From positions 131,661,358 to 131,725,357 of the forward strand of contig CM065816.1 in the NCBI GenBank assembly GCA_033398695.1: a stretch of 64,000 nt of DNA, written 5' to 3'. The notes below the pieces were generated by a model. The model saw nothing but the letters and a program-made list of their open reading frames with translations. It did no database searches and was not told where the DNA came from. A program made the position numbers and the translations under genes. Origin of the DNA: Orobanche coerulescens (Eukaryota > Streptophyta > Magnoliopsida > Lamiales > Orobanchaceae). This document shows, piece after piece, positions 10,659-22,338 of this stretch; position 1 is the stretch's first letter, and each line of letters starts with the position of its first letter.

Positions 10659-13246
10659 TTCTACCCTCCTTAAAAGAAGTTTCGTCCCGAAACATAAAAC
10701 AGGTAGGGGGAAGCAATATACCCGCCAGGAAAACTCGACGAGATACACAAAACTGAAAACTCGCGCCCAACGGCGAAACGATGCAAGAAACGCAAAGAGA
10801 CATACGACGTGACAACACGCTCCACGACGACCAACACAACGCCGCCGTTAGGAATATAATAAAACCAACAGATGACAAGCGTCATCAAACGGATAATATA
10901 GTCAAGTCAATTATCTGAACAATCACAAAACACAACGAACAAAAATCAATAAGATTGACCGACCCAACGGTACATCAATCAAAACGCGAGTCAATTGCTG
11001 AACAAATACGGAATTCCACCGCCCAAGGGTTGGAAGATCGAAAACGAGACTAATTTACCGAACTTGAGGGAATTAGGAAGGAGCCTGAACGCTCAACAAT
11101 CACGAAACGAGAACAAAAACCGAACAAACAAATGATCGAGACAACAAAAATCGAACAATCATGTCCGAAAAACGAAGGATAATAAAATTCAAACAACAAC
11201 TCCCAGGATGATCTGGTGAGAACTACAAGACATGCATTCCCATAAGATCCACAGGAAAGGGAATAGCGATTGAAAAGTCACAACGGCAAACGAGTTATTC
11301 CGAAACAATACCACCCTCATTCGATCAACAAAAGCAAGGGATAGGGAAAGTTCAGAAAATGTTAACGAACATAAACGAGTCAACAGAGTCGAAAATACAG
11401 AAATTCAAAATCCGATCCACGCGAATGGAAGAGTTAATAGAACCAAATGATGTCACTTCCGAACAAGGTTCACAAGAATCGAACCGAACTTGAAAAAGTC
11501 ACAGCGATAACTAGATCGACCCACAACAAGATCACAGCTCGTTCGAACGATGAAGCCGAAATACAGAACAAGTTCATAAAGTGTCAACGAAAACGAGCGA
11601 GTCGGTAGAATTGAGAAAGAGAAAAATGCAGAAGCCAAAAATAATACGGGTATTATATTCGACTTCTTCTAAAAGAAGAATCGTCCCCGAAACTCACAAC
11701 AATGAAATCAAGGTGGCGACACAACAAGCAACCGACAGAAACATCCTTCGAAGGCCTCTCAAAGACGATTCTGATAACTGTGCTGAAGCGCAAACTCCGA
11801 AAGTCTCGGTAGCCAATTCGCAAAACTGAATTCGGTGTCCCTCGAGTCCACGCTCGAAATGTGTTACTGACGAGAAGGACAAATTGCACGTACATTCCCC
11901 CGACACATCACGATTGAAATGCCTCGGCTCGGCATACCGAAAATACAAATGCTAGGTACAATGGAACATAACATCACAAAACAACAAACCGGAGATGCCA
12001 ACTCAGCGCAACAAAGAATCATAACACATATCATACACAACGATTACCATCGTAAAGTAATACACACACAAACACTACAACAACGACGGTATCGTTCGGC
12101 GATCTCAACGGCCCGAACGATAACCAGCACATAATTACAACCATCACGAAACAATCACACATGTACACAAACGTACAAGCCCAAGCTTTAATACCACACA
12201 AAGTGCGATAACACGCTAATCACCACGAAATGGCAACATTAAAGATCGTCATCACACCTCCCACAAAGGGCTAACAAAACATATGCGTGGCGAACGACTC
12301 AACGTTCAAACCACCAATTCAATCATACTCGGGAGCAAACACCATTACGACAACGCGAACATCATACATACATTCCCAAACGCGAATGGAAATTGATAGG
12401 TTTTTTAAAAAAAAAAATGAAAACCACCTTTTGCAAATAATTTAGGAAAAACCACTGGTTGATCTTGAGTATCACCTTTCAAAAAAAGTGAAAACGTGAA
12501 ACATCGTTATCGAGACTTTGGAAAACCATTTCGCATTTGATAAAAATGAGGACACTTTCATTTAGTGAAAAGCTTTCAGAATTCGACCCTCGGGTCTAAG
12601 TTAAAGTGTTTGTAAAACATTGAAAATATCTCAAAACATTTTGGTCCTCGAGGTAGAAGAATTTTGAAACATATTGTGGCACCTTAGAAGTACCGCGAGA
12701 AAACAATTCATTTGAAATGTACGTCTCGAAATTTATTTCTAAGATACTCAAATTTTCGAAAATAATTCAATGCCAAAAAGGACGATGCCAAAAAGGCTAG
12801 AACGCCCAAAAACTTCAGGTAATTACACGGAACATCATAGCGCTGTGGGTCCCGCGTCGGAACCCACCAGGCTAAAAACCATTTACAAAAATGCCAAAAA
12901 GGCCGATGACGGTAATATTTCAAAAACTCACAGAAGCCATTTACAAAATGCTAAATACCGTCATAAGAATTTTGCCAAAACGATCAAGGCCATAATGCCA
13001 AAAACTCGATTAAGGGAATCGGTTTTTCGAAATAAAACTCCGTCGGTAAAATACCGAAAGTCATTAGAAAAGAACTCACGCAGCGGATAAAAGAAATCAA
13101 GTCAAACATGCACAATCCAGCAACACTACTCCTCATATGAACGAAATATGAGGGTCAAATAACCACATATCAAGAAATCAAAATCCATACGAGGATTCCA
13201 TCACTTGACAAATAATCATAAAAATAGCTCGTGCCACACGAGGCAC
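10659..13246 (-). other. Interior of element F, 3' part, non-coding
   Basis: Begins beside the LTR with a purine tract on the minus strand (complement of TTCTACCCTCCTTAAAAG), the plus-strand primer. The following TTTCGTCCCGAAAC is a relic of the pol 3' end seen in related chromoviruses. The rest is A-rich on the plus strand with no domain I recognise. The longest ORFs (about 60-106 codons) look random. A vestigial LTR end lies at about 11040-11660. Bases 13242-13246 (GGCAC) are one copy of copia G's target-site duplication. Confidence 0.7.
11040..11660 (-). repeat. Vestigial LTR end inside element F
   Basis: This stretch follows, with heavy divergence, the last 350 bases of the F LTR: AATTTACCGAACTT versus AATTACCCCAAACTTT, TTCACAAGAATCGA, GCGAGTCG, a terminal GGGTATTATA, and then a CTTCTTCTAAAAGAAG-AATCGTCCCCGAAAC relic like that after the true LTR at 10659-10700. 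It suggests a partial tandem duplication or an older LTR trapped in the interior. Confidence 0.55.
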
Positions 13247-14659
13247 TGTTAGGAATACTTGTTAGATTTTGATGATGTCATTAATTTGAAATCAAATGTT
13301 TATTATTTGGCAAAATGTAAGGAAGAACCAAATGAGTATCTTCCATAGGCCAAAATGTGTTAAGTATAAAATTGGCAAAATGTAAAGAAGAACCAAATGA
13401 GTATCTTCTGTAGGCCAAAGTTAGTTAGGCTGAAAATCGGCTAAGTACTAAAGTACAGTCTAGTCTATCAAGAGAAGTACAGCCGACTCCAATCAGAGTA
13501 GCCCTGGTCAACTAAAATTGTCGAGTAGTTTGACCAGATCACATGAGGAACCTCGTGGAAGTCACCCGACTGCACAAGTCTCAAACAAGATATACCGAGA
13601 CGACTTACTCCGCAGAGAAGTAAGCCGCACTTCACCTACTCAACTACAAACCTAGTACTCCAAGTCCACGTCGGATGCTTTGAAAAGTCAAATATTACTA
13701 AAGCTCACATGCAACGTGAAGGGACAAATTGGAGTGATTCCCGCAAGAGATATGATTTATTTAAATCATCCTGACCCACCGTGAAGACGTTAATCCTTTT
13801 ATATTCAAAAGATTCGGCGCTCACATGCAGAAGTCATCACAACGGTCGGAAGATGAAATTAAATAATGGGAATCCAGCCTTGCAACGTTCAGAAAAGATT
13901 AAACAATGAAGTCTCTCTCCAACGGACGGATTTGTTCAGATTTGCAACGGCTACAAGGAAGAAGCTCAGAGATCGTGATCTATATATATCCACAGATTTG
14001 AAACTGAGAAAACAACCGGTGCGAACTTATACTCTAAGCGATCAAAGCAAACAAAGCAATCCTAAGCAAACAAATAGCATCGAGAAAAAGAGCAGATCCA
14101 AAAGTTCATATTCAAGGAAGCTCTTTAGTTGGAGAAGACAAACACTCTTGTCTTTAAATCTTGAGTAAGGGGTACTTCACTGGTTGAAGTAGCAGATCAG
14201 AAGGCATCCGAGGATCGAGGATCAAGAGGTGAAAGGCAATGAGTTTGTGTACAACGGCACGGAATTCCACCGGTTGGAAGTCATTGTAGTGCGTAGTGAA
14301 TCACTGTAATATTTATCACTGGTTGAGAATTATAGTGAATTCATCTCCAACTGGTTTGGAGAAAAGTGGATTAGTAGAGGATTACCCCACCTCTGAGACC
14401 ACTATAAATTGCCTGTGTTATTTATCGTTTTACCGCATCATACTCTAACCGCCGCATCCATTGTTAAGTGTTTCATTTAGTTAATATATATATTCGTCAT
14501 CAGCTGACTTCCGCACATATCCAAGAACAAACGACTCCTAGTCATTTGTTTGATCATCAGCTGAAGAAACTCACTCTTCGAGAAAAAGAGTTCAAGAGTT
14601 TCTACAAGTCTATTCACCCCCCCCCTCTAGACTTGTTTCTGGACGACTTGTGACCTACA
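13247..14659 (+). repeat. 5' LTR of copia G
   Basis: Starts TGTTAGGAATAC and ends GTGACCTACA. The last 650 bases are nearly identical to the partner LTR. Differences concentrate at 13530-13720 and 14200-14460. It contains a 65-bp direct duplication (copies start at 13307 and 13372, sharing TTGGCAAAATGTAA and GAACCAAATGAGTATCTTC). A CTATATATAT stretch near 13980 is a candidate TATA box. Confidence 0.95.
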
Positions 14660-14661
14660 AG

Positions 14662-14673
14662 TGGTATCGGAGC
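14662..14673 (+). other. Primer-binding site of copia G
   Basis: TGGTATCGGAGC lies two bases after the 5' LTR and differs at one position from the plant initiator tRNA-Met complement TGGTATCAGAGC. It is the minus-strand DNA priming site. Confidence 0.88.
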
Positions 14674-14736
14674 GGTTGGTTCATTTTTTTCACGAACCAG
14701 ATCTATTAAGATATATATCTTATCTCTCACGTTATA

Positions 14737-15800
14737 ATGGAACACATGCACTCTAGACTACCTGTCTTTTCAGTTGACGAGTATGATCTCTGGAAGATAA
14801 GAATGCAGGCACATTTATCTTCAATCCATGACGACATGTGGTGCATCATTGAAGATGGTCCATTCATTTTCGAGAAGGACAACACACCCGAGGAAATCGC
14901 AGCTGGGAGGCCCGAAAAGATTCCTAAGAAGAGAACTGAGCTGACCCCCGAAGAGAGAAAGCTGGCCAATCTTGACAACAGGCTGAGATGTGTCAGACCA
15001 AACTCTTGACAAATCCACAATGGTCAAGATCAAAAATTGTAAGAATGCCAAAGAGATATGGGACACATTAGCTCTAATGTGTGAAGGAACGGAGCTGATC
15101 AAGGAGAACAAGTTGTCAATAGCTATCCAAAAGTTTGACAACTTTAAAATGAAAAATGGAGAATCAATAGACCAAGTGGACACAAGGTTCACTGAGATTA
15201 TCAATGAAATCAACTCCCTGGGCAAGACTTATGGCAACAGGGAAATGGCACTCAAGGTCCTCAGATCTCTAAATCCAGAATGGAGCATGAAGGTCGTAGC
15301 TATGAGAGAGTCCAAAGACCTGAATAAGATAAAGATTCAGAGCTATTCTCTGATCCAAGGCTTACGAGTTCGAACTTCCGAGTTCATCCTCGACCGAGCC
15401 TCGCAGAGAAGGGAATCGCATTTGCAAATGAGTCCCCGCTAAGAGCATGTCCGATGTGAAACCTCCAAATCCGCTAGACTTTGAGGAGGAAATGGCTTTC
15501 ATTATGCAAAGATTCAAGAACTTCAGAAGAACTACTCCAAGTATAAGAAAACTACAAGGAGAATCCTTAAGGAACCGTAAAGTCGAAGTCGAAAGTTGAA
15601 TGTTACAATCACACAAGATAGACACATCCAAATGGATTGTCCCGAGCTCAAGAAGGATGAAACCAAAAAGGAGGTGGCCGTAAAGGAAGACGTAAGAAAA
15701 GCTCTCATCGGAGAAGACCAGAGCATGTCGAATCAAGCGGCGGCTTCTTTTCTGATGACGACGAGGAATATGATTGCACGATGGCAAACTTGGCCGATGA
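14737..15800 (+). pseudogene. Copia G gag
   Basis: ATG at 14737 starts MEHMHSRLPVFSVDEYDLWK, the opening of a copia-type gag (UBN2/Retrotran_gag_2 family). Frame changes near 14985 give a second segment, TLDKSTMVKIKNCKNAKEIW through LNPEWSMKVVAMRESKDL (to about 15340). Another shift follows before a zinc-knuckle relic near 15600-15645 that keeps HIQMDCPELKKDE but has lost the middle Cys/Gly spacing. Gag would form the particle around the RNA. The related copia D gag at 49876-50526 keeps the frame across the first break, showing the shift is a lesion or a sequence error rather than family structure. Confidence 0.9.
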
Positions 15801-16799
15801 AGAGGTAACCTCTAAACCTACCGGTTCCAATAATAGCTCACCATGTCGCAAGATATGGATTTACATGAATCGGTAAATCAATTATTCAAAGATTTTGAAA
15901 CACTTAAATCTGCACATCAAGTCAGATCACAGAGAAGACTAAGCTGCAAGATGAGAATAGGCAATTGAAAAATGATTTTGAAAAACTCACTAGATTTAAA
16001 TAAGATCGAGACAAATACAAATGATTTTAAAACTGTGCAAGTGCCAATACAAATTGAGATAGACCGGCTAAATATTTTACTTAAAGAAAAGTCACCGCAC
16101 TTGCTCATGCCAAAGCCGAGTTTACTAAGCCGGCACGTATAAATAAAACTCAAAGCAGGAAATAACCTCCCGAAAGCGTCGTTAACCCCAGACGAATTGT
16201 GTACTAACAAGAGGCCACTATATTCCGATCGTGCCTCGATATGATCCCCACACTCCCTCTAGTTCTAAAACCACTTTCATCAAGGGAGAAACAATGGTCT
16301 CGATCACGAGCCTGTATAAACCGAGTTTCAAAACAGCAACAAAGTCAAACGTCTCAGCCGCAAATGTTACACTGCATACCACCTAGACAGCGACTAGGCA
16401 AAGGGCCTGTGCAAAAGCAAGAAATTCTGCATAACATGCCCACTATTACCAACAACTCCCTAAAAATAGATTTCATAATGGGAGGGGCGATGGAAACCTC
16501 AAGGTTATCCAAATTACCAAAACGAACAAGTGTGGAGACCACAAAGGTTTAACAAATGGTCTCAATTTAGATTTAGAAATGGCCCACACTATTTTGAGGA
16601 ATATCCTAGATACAATCCAACCAGAGATTTAGACCTCGACCACGTGCACCTTTTAAGGGTTATAATAATAATTCTTATAATCCAAGGAGAAATCAATTCT
16701 CCAGAAACCCACTAACCCCAAAGGACCCACACAAATTTGGGTACCTAAATCTCGCTTGTTTAATTGCGTAAGAGGTGGAAGGACTACAACCACATCTCC
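15801..16799 (+). pseudogene. Copia G gag-pol linker, decayed
   Basis: A kilobase between the zinc-knuckle relic and the protease. I find no clean domain: reading frames are short, and composition is A-rich with Gln/Asn/Lys-rich translations (for example QQQSQTSQPQM near 16340). Position implies the C-terminal gag tail of SIRE elements. It carries many stops in all frames. Confidence 0.5.
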
Positions 16800-18534
16800 T
16801 CAAGCTCAAATTTTGGAGGTGAAGAGTGGTTTGTAGACTGGATGCTCAAGGCACATGACCGGGAACAAGAAGATGCCGACCAAATATATCAAAGAAAGAG
16901 GTCCCGATGTAACCTTTGGAGATAGCTCTAGAGGACAGACAAAAGGCTTTGGAGAGCCGCACCGAGGAAACATTGTAATATCCAAAGTCCATTATGTCAA
17001 AGGTCTCAAATACAACCTCCCGAGCATAAGCCGCTTCGCGACGAGAAGAATCTAGTAGTCTTCACCATCTTGAAGTGTATGGTGATAGACATCTTATCTG
17101 GAGAAATAAAGCTACAAGGTTTCCGAAGAAGAGATGTATACATGATTGATTGGAACACAGAACACCTAACTCCTGTTTTCTATCCAAGACTCAGAAATGA
17201 GAATGGATGGTCAGGCACAAAAGACTATGTCACCCGAACTTCAAAGCCATCAACAAGATTAGCTCTCGAAGTCGGGTCGAGGACTTCCAAATGAAGCATT
17301 CAAGAAGGAAGCACTCTGTGATGCATGTCGAAGGGAAAGCGTACTAAGGCGTCGTTCAAGCCGGCACCTACAACGCTCACAACAAGGATCTTAGATCTAC
17401 TCCACATGGATCTATTTGGTCCTATCAAGCCAAGGACTTTGAGCGCGTAAAGCATGCTCTTGTGATTGTAGATGATTATTCAAGGTACACTTGGATCATT
17501 TTTCTATACAAGAAAAGTGAAACCTTGACCAAGTTACCCGAGCCGAGAAGGATCCGAATGAGAAATCCTCGCCATAATCAAGATCGGATCGATAGAGGAG
17601 GAGAGTTTCTCAACAAGGCGATAATCGATTTCAACCGATCGTAATGGGATCCAAGATGAGCTCTGCAGCCGGGACGCCCAGCAGAATGGTGTTGCCGAAA
17701 GAAGGAACAGAACCAAGGAAGCAAAGCAAGGTCCATGATTGCGTGCGGACCTACCAAGAGGTTCTCGGCTGAAGTCACAACACACTGTCACACCTGCAAC
17801 AGAGTATGATAGTAGGGAGACATGGCAAAACTCCCTATGAGGTTTGGAATAATAGAACTCCTATGTTGCTTACTTTCATGTTTTTGGTTGTAAGTGTTTC
17901 ATCCACAACAACGGTAAAACACAAACTAAATGCCTTTGATGCTAAAACCGATGATGGTCTATTTATGGGATATTCCCAAAGAAGCAAGGCATATAGAGTT
18001 TTCAACAAAAGAACCTTAGTTGTGGAGGAAACACCCCATGTTGTTTTTGATGAATCTACTGTTGAGTACAGAAACAACTTGAGCAAATTGAGAACAAGCT
18101 CAAGTCAAGAACCCTTGAAGAAGTCATTGTACATGACACCGGAATGGTGGACTCACCTGCAGATCACCGATGACCCAACCGCACTGATGAAGACCCAATC
18201 GCAGATCGACAGATCACCAAACCTATCCGATCCAAATTGTCGCCAAGAAGACCAATGAGTCGACAAAGACTCATCTGCAGCTCGTAACCAAGCCGCAGAT
18301 GACAAGGCGGTAGCCGATCCAAATGCACTTAATCCACAGATGCGCACAACCACCGAGCAATCCAACAGGGGAACAAACCCGAAGAGGACGAGATCCCCAA
18401 ATGGCTCAAAGATCATCCAATTCAGCAAATTATCGGAAAGTTGATCGATGGAGTCAAGACAAGACAAACCAACTCTACCACAGGAATGGCGATGTTCTCA
18501 TGTTTCATGTCGCAAATTGAACCCAAGACGACGT
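16800..18534 (+). pseudogene. Copia G protease and integrase
   Basis: The protease active-site region is at about 16827-16865, where WFVD is followed, after an apparent 2-bp loss, by GCS-RHMTGNKK; the intact family motif has DSG here. Next come a GAG-pre-integrase relic (about 16900-17300), the integrase core with IVDDYSRYTWIIFLY (17465) and a second acidic block DRGGEFLNKAI (17590), then the C-terminal integrase block GKTPYEVWNNRTP, KLNAFDAKTDDGLFMGYS and VEETPHVVFDEST (17820-18060). The segment 18070-18534 is a linker without recognisable domains. At least four frameshifts separate these parts. Confidence 0.88.
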
Positions 18535-20008
18535 AACAAGCCTTGGAAGATTATTCATGGATTAATGCCATGCAAGAGGAATTGGAGCAGATGGAGAGAA
18601 ACAATGTTTGGGAACTAATGCATGCACCTAATCACAAGAAAGTTATTGGCACCAAATGGGTGTATAAAAACAAAAGTGATGAAGACGGAGTCATTGTTAG
18701 GAATAAAGCCGACTCAGTAGCAAAAGGATATGCACAATGTGAGGGAATAGATTTTGATGAAACTTATGCACTGTTGCAAGATTAGAAGCCATCGACTATT
18801 CCTCGCATATGCCGCATTCAAGGATTTTGAAGTCTACCGGATGGATGTGAAAAGTGCGTTTCTAAATGGAATCCTAGAAGAAGAAGTCTATGTAGAGCAA
18901 CCCCTGTGTTTTGTCAAAGGAGACAAAGTCTATAAGTCTTGAAGGCTCAGATGGACTCAAGCAAGCACCGAGAGCATGGTATGAAACACTGTCTGTGTTT
19001 CTTGAGAAAATGGATTTTGCAAAGGAAAAGTGGACAAGACCCTATTCAGGTGGAGCACGAAGGCCACATTCTAATAGTTCGATTTATGTGGATGACATCA
19101 TATTCGGGTCAACCAATCCAGAACTATGTGAGAAATTCTCCAACCTCATGCAAGGAGAATTCGAGATGAGTATGATGGGAAAGCTTAACTTCTTTCTCGG
19201 ATTACAAGTTAGCAGATGGAAAAAGGAATTTTCATCAATCGTGCAAAGTATACCCGAGATCTCATCAAGAGATATGGAATGGAATCACCAAACTCGCAAG
19301 AATTCCAATGAGCACAAGTACTCACCGGATGCACGAGGCAGAATATCAGTTGACTCAACCCACTACAGAGGACTCATCGATCTCTTCGTACCTAATCGCA
19401 AGGTGCCGGACATATCATATGCGGTTGGAGTTTGTGCAAGATTCCACCAAGCCGAAGCAATCACACCTAGATGCAAATAAGAGAATAATTAAGTACCTAA
19501 AGTCTACCATTAATGTTGGACTATGGTATCCCAAGGATGACAACTTCGAGCTATCAGATACTCGATGCGGATTTCACGGATGCAAAATCAACAGAAGAGC
19601 ACTAGTGGAACGTGTCAATTCCTAGAACCAGATCGATATCCTGTTTAGCAAGAAGCGTGTTTCTAACTCTATCTCCACTACAGAGTCGAATACCTAGTCA
19701 GCAGTAGTCATTGCAGCATGCATCCTATGGATCGCACAACAATTAAGGGACTACAATATTATTGCCAACGAAGTTCCTATATGGTGTGACAACAATAGTG
19801 CTATTGCAATAACCAACAATCCGGTTTTGCACTCAAGATCGAAGCACATTGACGTTAAGCACCATTTCATTCGAGACCACGTGCTTAACAAAAGGGTTAG
19901 AGTTGAAAGAGTCACAGACTACCAAATAGCCGACATCTTCACCAAACCCCGCCGAAGAGAGATTCCTAGAGCCGAGCAGAGATCTTGGATTACTAGATCG
20001 GGAATCTA
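18535..20008 (+). pseudogene. Copia G reverse transcriptase and RNase H
   Basis: RVT_2-type RT: EDYSWINAMQEELEQMERNN, then HKKVIGTKWVYKNK (18640) and GIDFDETYA (18745). After a frameshift come YRMDVKSAFLNG (18838) and the catalytic YVDDIIFGSTN (19085), then FFLGLQV. RNase H fragments follow: DTRC/GFHGCK (19560), CDNNSAI (about 19790) and HSRSKHIDVKHHFIRDHV (19830), ending with DIFTKP. Catalytic YVDD is intact, but the reading frame is not continuous. Confidence 0.92.
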
Positions 20009-20555
20009 GTTCAAGCAAGTTGAAGGAAGGACGAACCCCCTTAATCACCCTAAGCCGATGCAAAGTAGAAGACGAAGGCCATCGAAGCAACTTAGTCAGA
20101 CAGAGTACCAAAGTGCGAGAAGTCAAACTCACCAGAAAGCAGAGCGGTCAACAATAACGAATCGCACTACCTAAGTTCTCTAAACCGATCTCTAATTTTC
20201 AATTTTATCTGCCATATTTATAATATAATTTTGGCTTAAGAAATAGCATTTAAAATACATTTTATAAGCCAAGTGGCAATTTTAAATACACGCGTCACAC
20301 GCCCATTTAATTAACCTCTACGGTGGCCAATCAGAATCAACCGTCAATTTTCAAATGGGGCCACCGATTCAAATTTGAAATTCAAAAGAATATGAAAAGG
20401 CGTACCACCGTTTAAACTTATAATAAACTAATCCAAACGTCACTTCATCTTCTTTATAAGGAAGAAAACCCTTTCACTTTCCTCTTTACGCTTTCAGAAA
20501 CCCTAAAAATTCACAGAGCAAAATACACACTAAATCCTAAAATCTTTTTGCAGAA
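20009..20555 (+). promoter_or_regulatory. Spacer before extra ORF with promoter-like and splice-like signals
   Basis: AT-rich, non-coding. Near its end are TTTATAAGG (20453-20461, TATA-like), AAACCCTAA (20498-20506, identical to a plant telo-box) and CTTTTTGCAG (20544-20553), an acceptor-like pyrimidine tract two bases before the ATG at 20556. These suggest the extra ORF is expressed by its own transcript or by splicing from the LTR transcript. Both are inferences. Confidence 0.5.
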
Positions 20556-21599
20556 ATGGCATCTGTTGACGGAGCAAACTTAAAAGCGATGAAGGACCAG
20601 GTTATCTTTTCCATGGTCGTCGATTTCGAGGGATTACTGGAAGCGAATCTAGACGACTTTGATATGCTCGACCTAATCCGAGCGATGAAACTAAACGGCA
20701 TCTACCCGTTTCTTGAAATCAACCCTCAACACTTGTTCAAAGAAGACGTGGTTGAATTTTACCGCAACGCGTACCTAATTCAGCACCAGATTCAGAGCAC
20801 CGTCGGTGGAGTTCAAGTCACCATCGATACAGAGAAGATTCGCTCTGTATTCGGGATGAAAAATAGCGGTTTGGCGGTCGAAGCACTCAAACAATCACCC
20901 GCCGAGACATGGAAGACGATTAAGCTGGAAAATGTCCCGGAGAAGTTGAAGTTCACGGCGAAAAGAAATGAATTGAAAAGAGTTTACCGAGTCACTCTGG
21001 ACATCACCAATAAAATAGTCATGGGAATGGCAGGAAGCTATGACCAACTATCATCCTCAAAGTTCATGGTATTGGGTGCGCTAATTCAGCGAGAGGAAGT
21101 AGACTGGGCCGATTACATTTTCAGGCAACTTGTTCGTGAAGTGAACAAGGTCGAATGGCTCGAGGGAGAGAAGAAGTACAAGACTAAGTTGGCGTTTGGA
21201 ACGCATCTTAGTTGGTTCTTGGAGCAGACTGGAGTGGCCAAGGGAAACATTGACCCTTTCCACCCGAACAAGAGGCTTGGTCATATGGACCATGATAAGA
21301 AAAAGGTTGGAGTCACTGGGAGGGCAGCCCAGATATTGAAGGACTTACCAGACTCAAGCTTTTGCCCTAGGTACGATCCGATGCACTTGACCAACTCGCA
21401 CCGAGGTCGGAACTGCAATGAGTCCGAGCATGAGTCCGATGACACTCCAATCGCCATCCGTTTCAAGAGAAGGGGACCAAATCTGAAGGACCTTCCAATC
21501 TGCAGTCATCACCGAACCTCTCCAAAGAGGCCAAGGAAGCTGCAGTTCGGTGAAGGAGATCACCAACATCATGCCACCACCGCCTCTCACCACCTGTAA
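20556..21599 (+). CDS. Copia G extra 3' ORF, part 1 (env-like position)
   Basis: An intact 347-codon ORF, the longest in the window, with a clear ATG. The N-terminal two thirds look globular: VVDFEGLLEANLDDFDMLDL (residues 23-42), EDVVEFYRNAYL (about 67-78), GGVQVTIDTEKIRSVFGM (about 85-105). This pattern (FYR, then V-x-V-x-ID-x3-I) resembles the plant transposon-associated domain known as Transposase_32, recalled from memory and unverified. The copia E ORF at 46368-49400 shows the same pattern. Residues 280-347 are Pro/Arg/His-rich and disordered-looking. I see no signal peptide or clear membrane helix, so 'envelope' is not supported by sequence. A TAA (21597-21599) separates it in frame from part 2. 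Confidence 0.75.
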   Translation: MASVDGANLKAMKDQVIFSMVVDFEGLLEANLDDFDMLDLIRAMKLNGIYPFLEINPQHLFKEDVVEFYRNAYLIQHQIQSTVGGVQVTIDTEKIRSVFGMKNSGLAVEALKQSPAETWKTIKLENVPEKLKFTAKRNELKRVYRVTLDITNKIVMGMAGSYDQLSSSKFMVLGALIQREEVDWADYIFRQLVREVNKVEWLEGEKKYKTKLAFGTHLSWFLEQTGVAKGNIDPFHPNKRLGHMDHDKKKVGVTGRAAQILKDLPDSSFCPRYDPMHLTNSHRGRNCNESEHESDDTPIAIRFKRRGPNLKDLPICSHHRTSPKRPRKLQFGEGDHQHHATTASHHL

Positions 21600-22338
21600 T
21601 TGCCTCGCCTGTGCACCGAAACCAGAATTGTACCTGTCATTACTCCTCCTGTATACATGACCGAAGAAGAGGAAGCAGGTCTTATCATATCTATCCCTGA
21701 AGCAGACTACTCATTCAATCTTTTGGAAAACAACACTTTTAATCTTTCCATAGAACAACTACAGCTTGTCAAGCCACAAGCAGAAAAACATTCTTTTGTC
21801 AATATTTTTAAGGAGTGGAAAACTCTTAAAACCATGTCCTTTTCAAATTTTCAAATTTTTATTGAAACTAGTGGTTGGGATTACCCCCAAGCCACGGAGG
21901 ATGTCCTGACTGATTTTTGCAAGGAGTCAGACTTAACCTTACTCCTCCAGGATAACTGGTTCATGTCTCACTTTGAGACTAACATGGACCATTTTATCCA
22001 CTCTATAATGTTGAGTGTTTTTGATGGTTCTTTTGGAGAAGAGGAGGAAGAGAAAGAAGAAAAGGAGATTAGAATAGAAGAAGTTGATGAAGAGAATGAA
22101 ATTATCAACTTGGTTGAGGAGGATGAAGAAGCAAAAGAAGAACAAGAAGAAAACATACCAGTTGAAAAGGAGACAGAGGAAATTGAAAAAACAAGAAGTG
22201 GAAGATGAGGAAGATGAAGAAGAAGGAGAAGAAGTGGAGCAAGAAAAAGAAGAAGAAAATAAGGATGATGATGATGATGAAGGAGAGAAGGAAAAATATG
22301 ATGCTAAGGAAGATGATGAAGATGATCATGATGATTGA
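21600..22338 (+). pseudogene. Copia G extra ORF, part 2, acidic linker
   Basis: In the same frame as part 1 after a single TAA, the reading continues without an ATG (PRLCTETRIVPVITPPVY) through a Phe/Asn-rich segment into a Glu-rich tract. It stops at TGA 22206-22208. In the +1 frame the acidic tract continues to 22338 with EEDEEEGEEVEQEKEEEN and a run of Asp, so one frameshift near 22195 is likely. The purine-rich DNA (GAAGAAGAN repeats) is prone to slippage. Confidence 0.6.

Noticed and set aside
13866..14168. 100-codon ORF duplicated at 24377-24679
   Set aside because: Identical because both lie in the LTRs of copia G. It covers the expected transcription start region and has no domain similarity.
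20498..20506. Interstitial telomere repeat
   Set aside because: Only a single AAACCCTAA unit; better read as a telo-box in a leader.
20556..21599. Captured host gene
   Set aside because: A homologous ORF occupies the same place in copia E, so it belongs to the retrotransposon lineage rather than being a recent capture.
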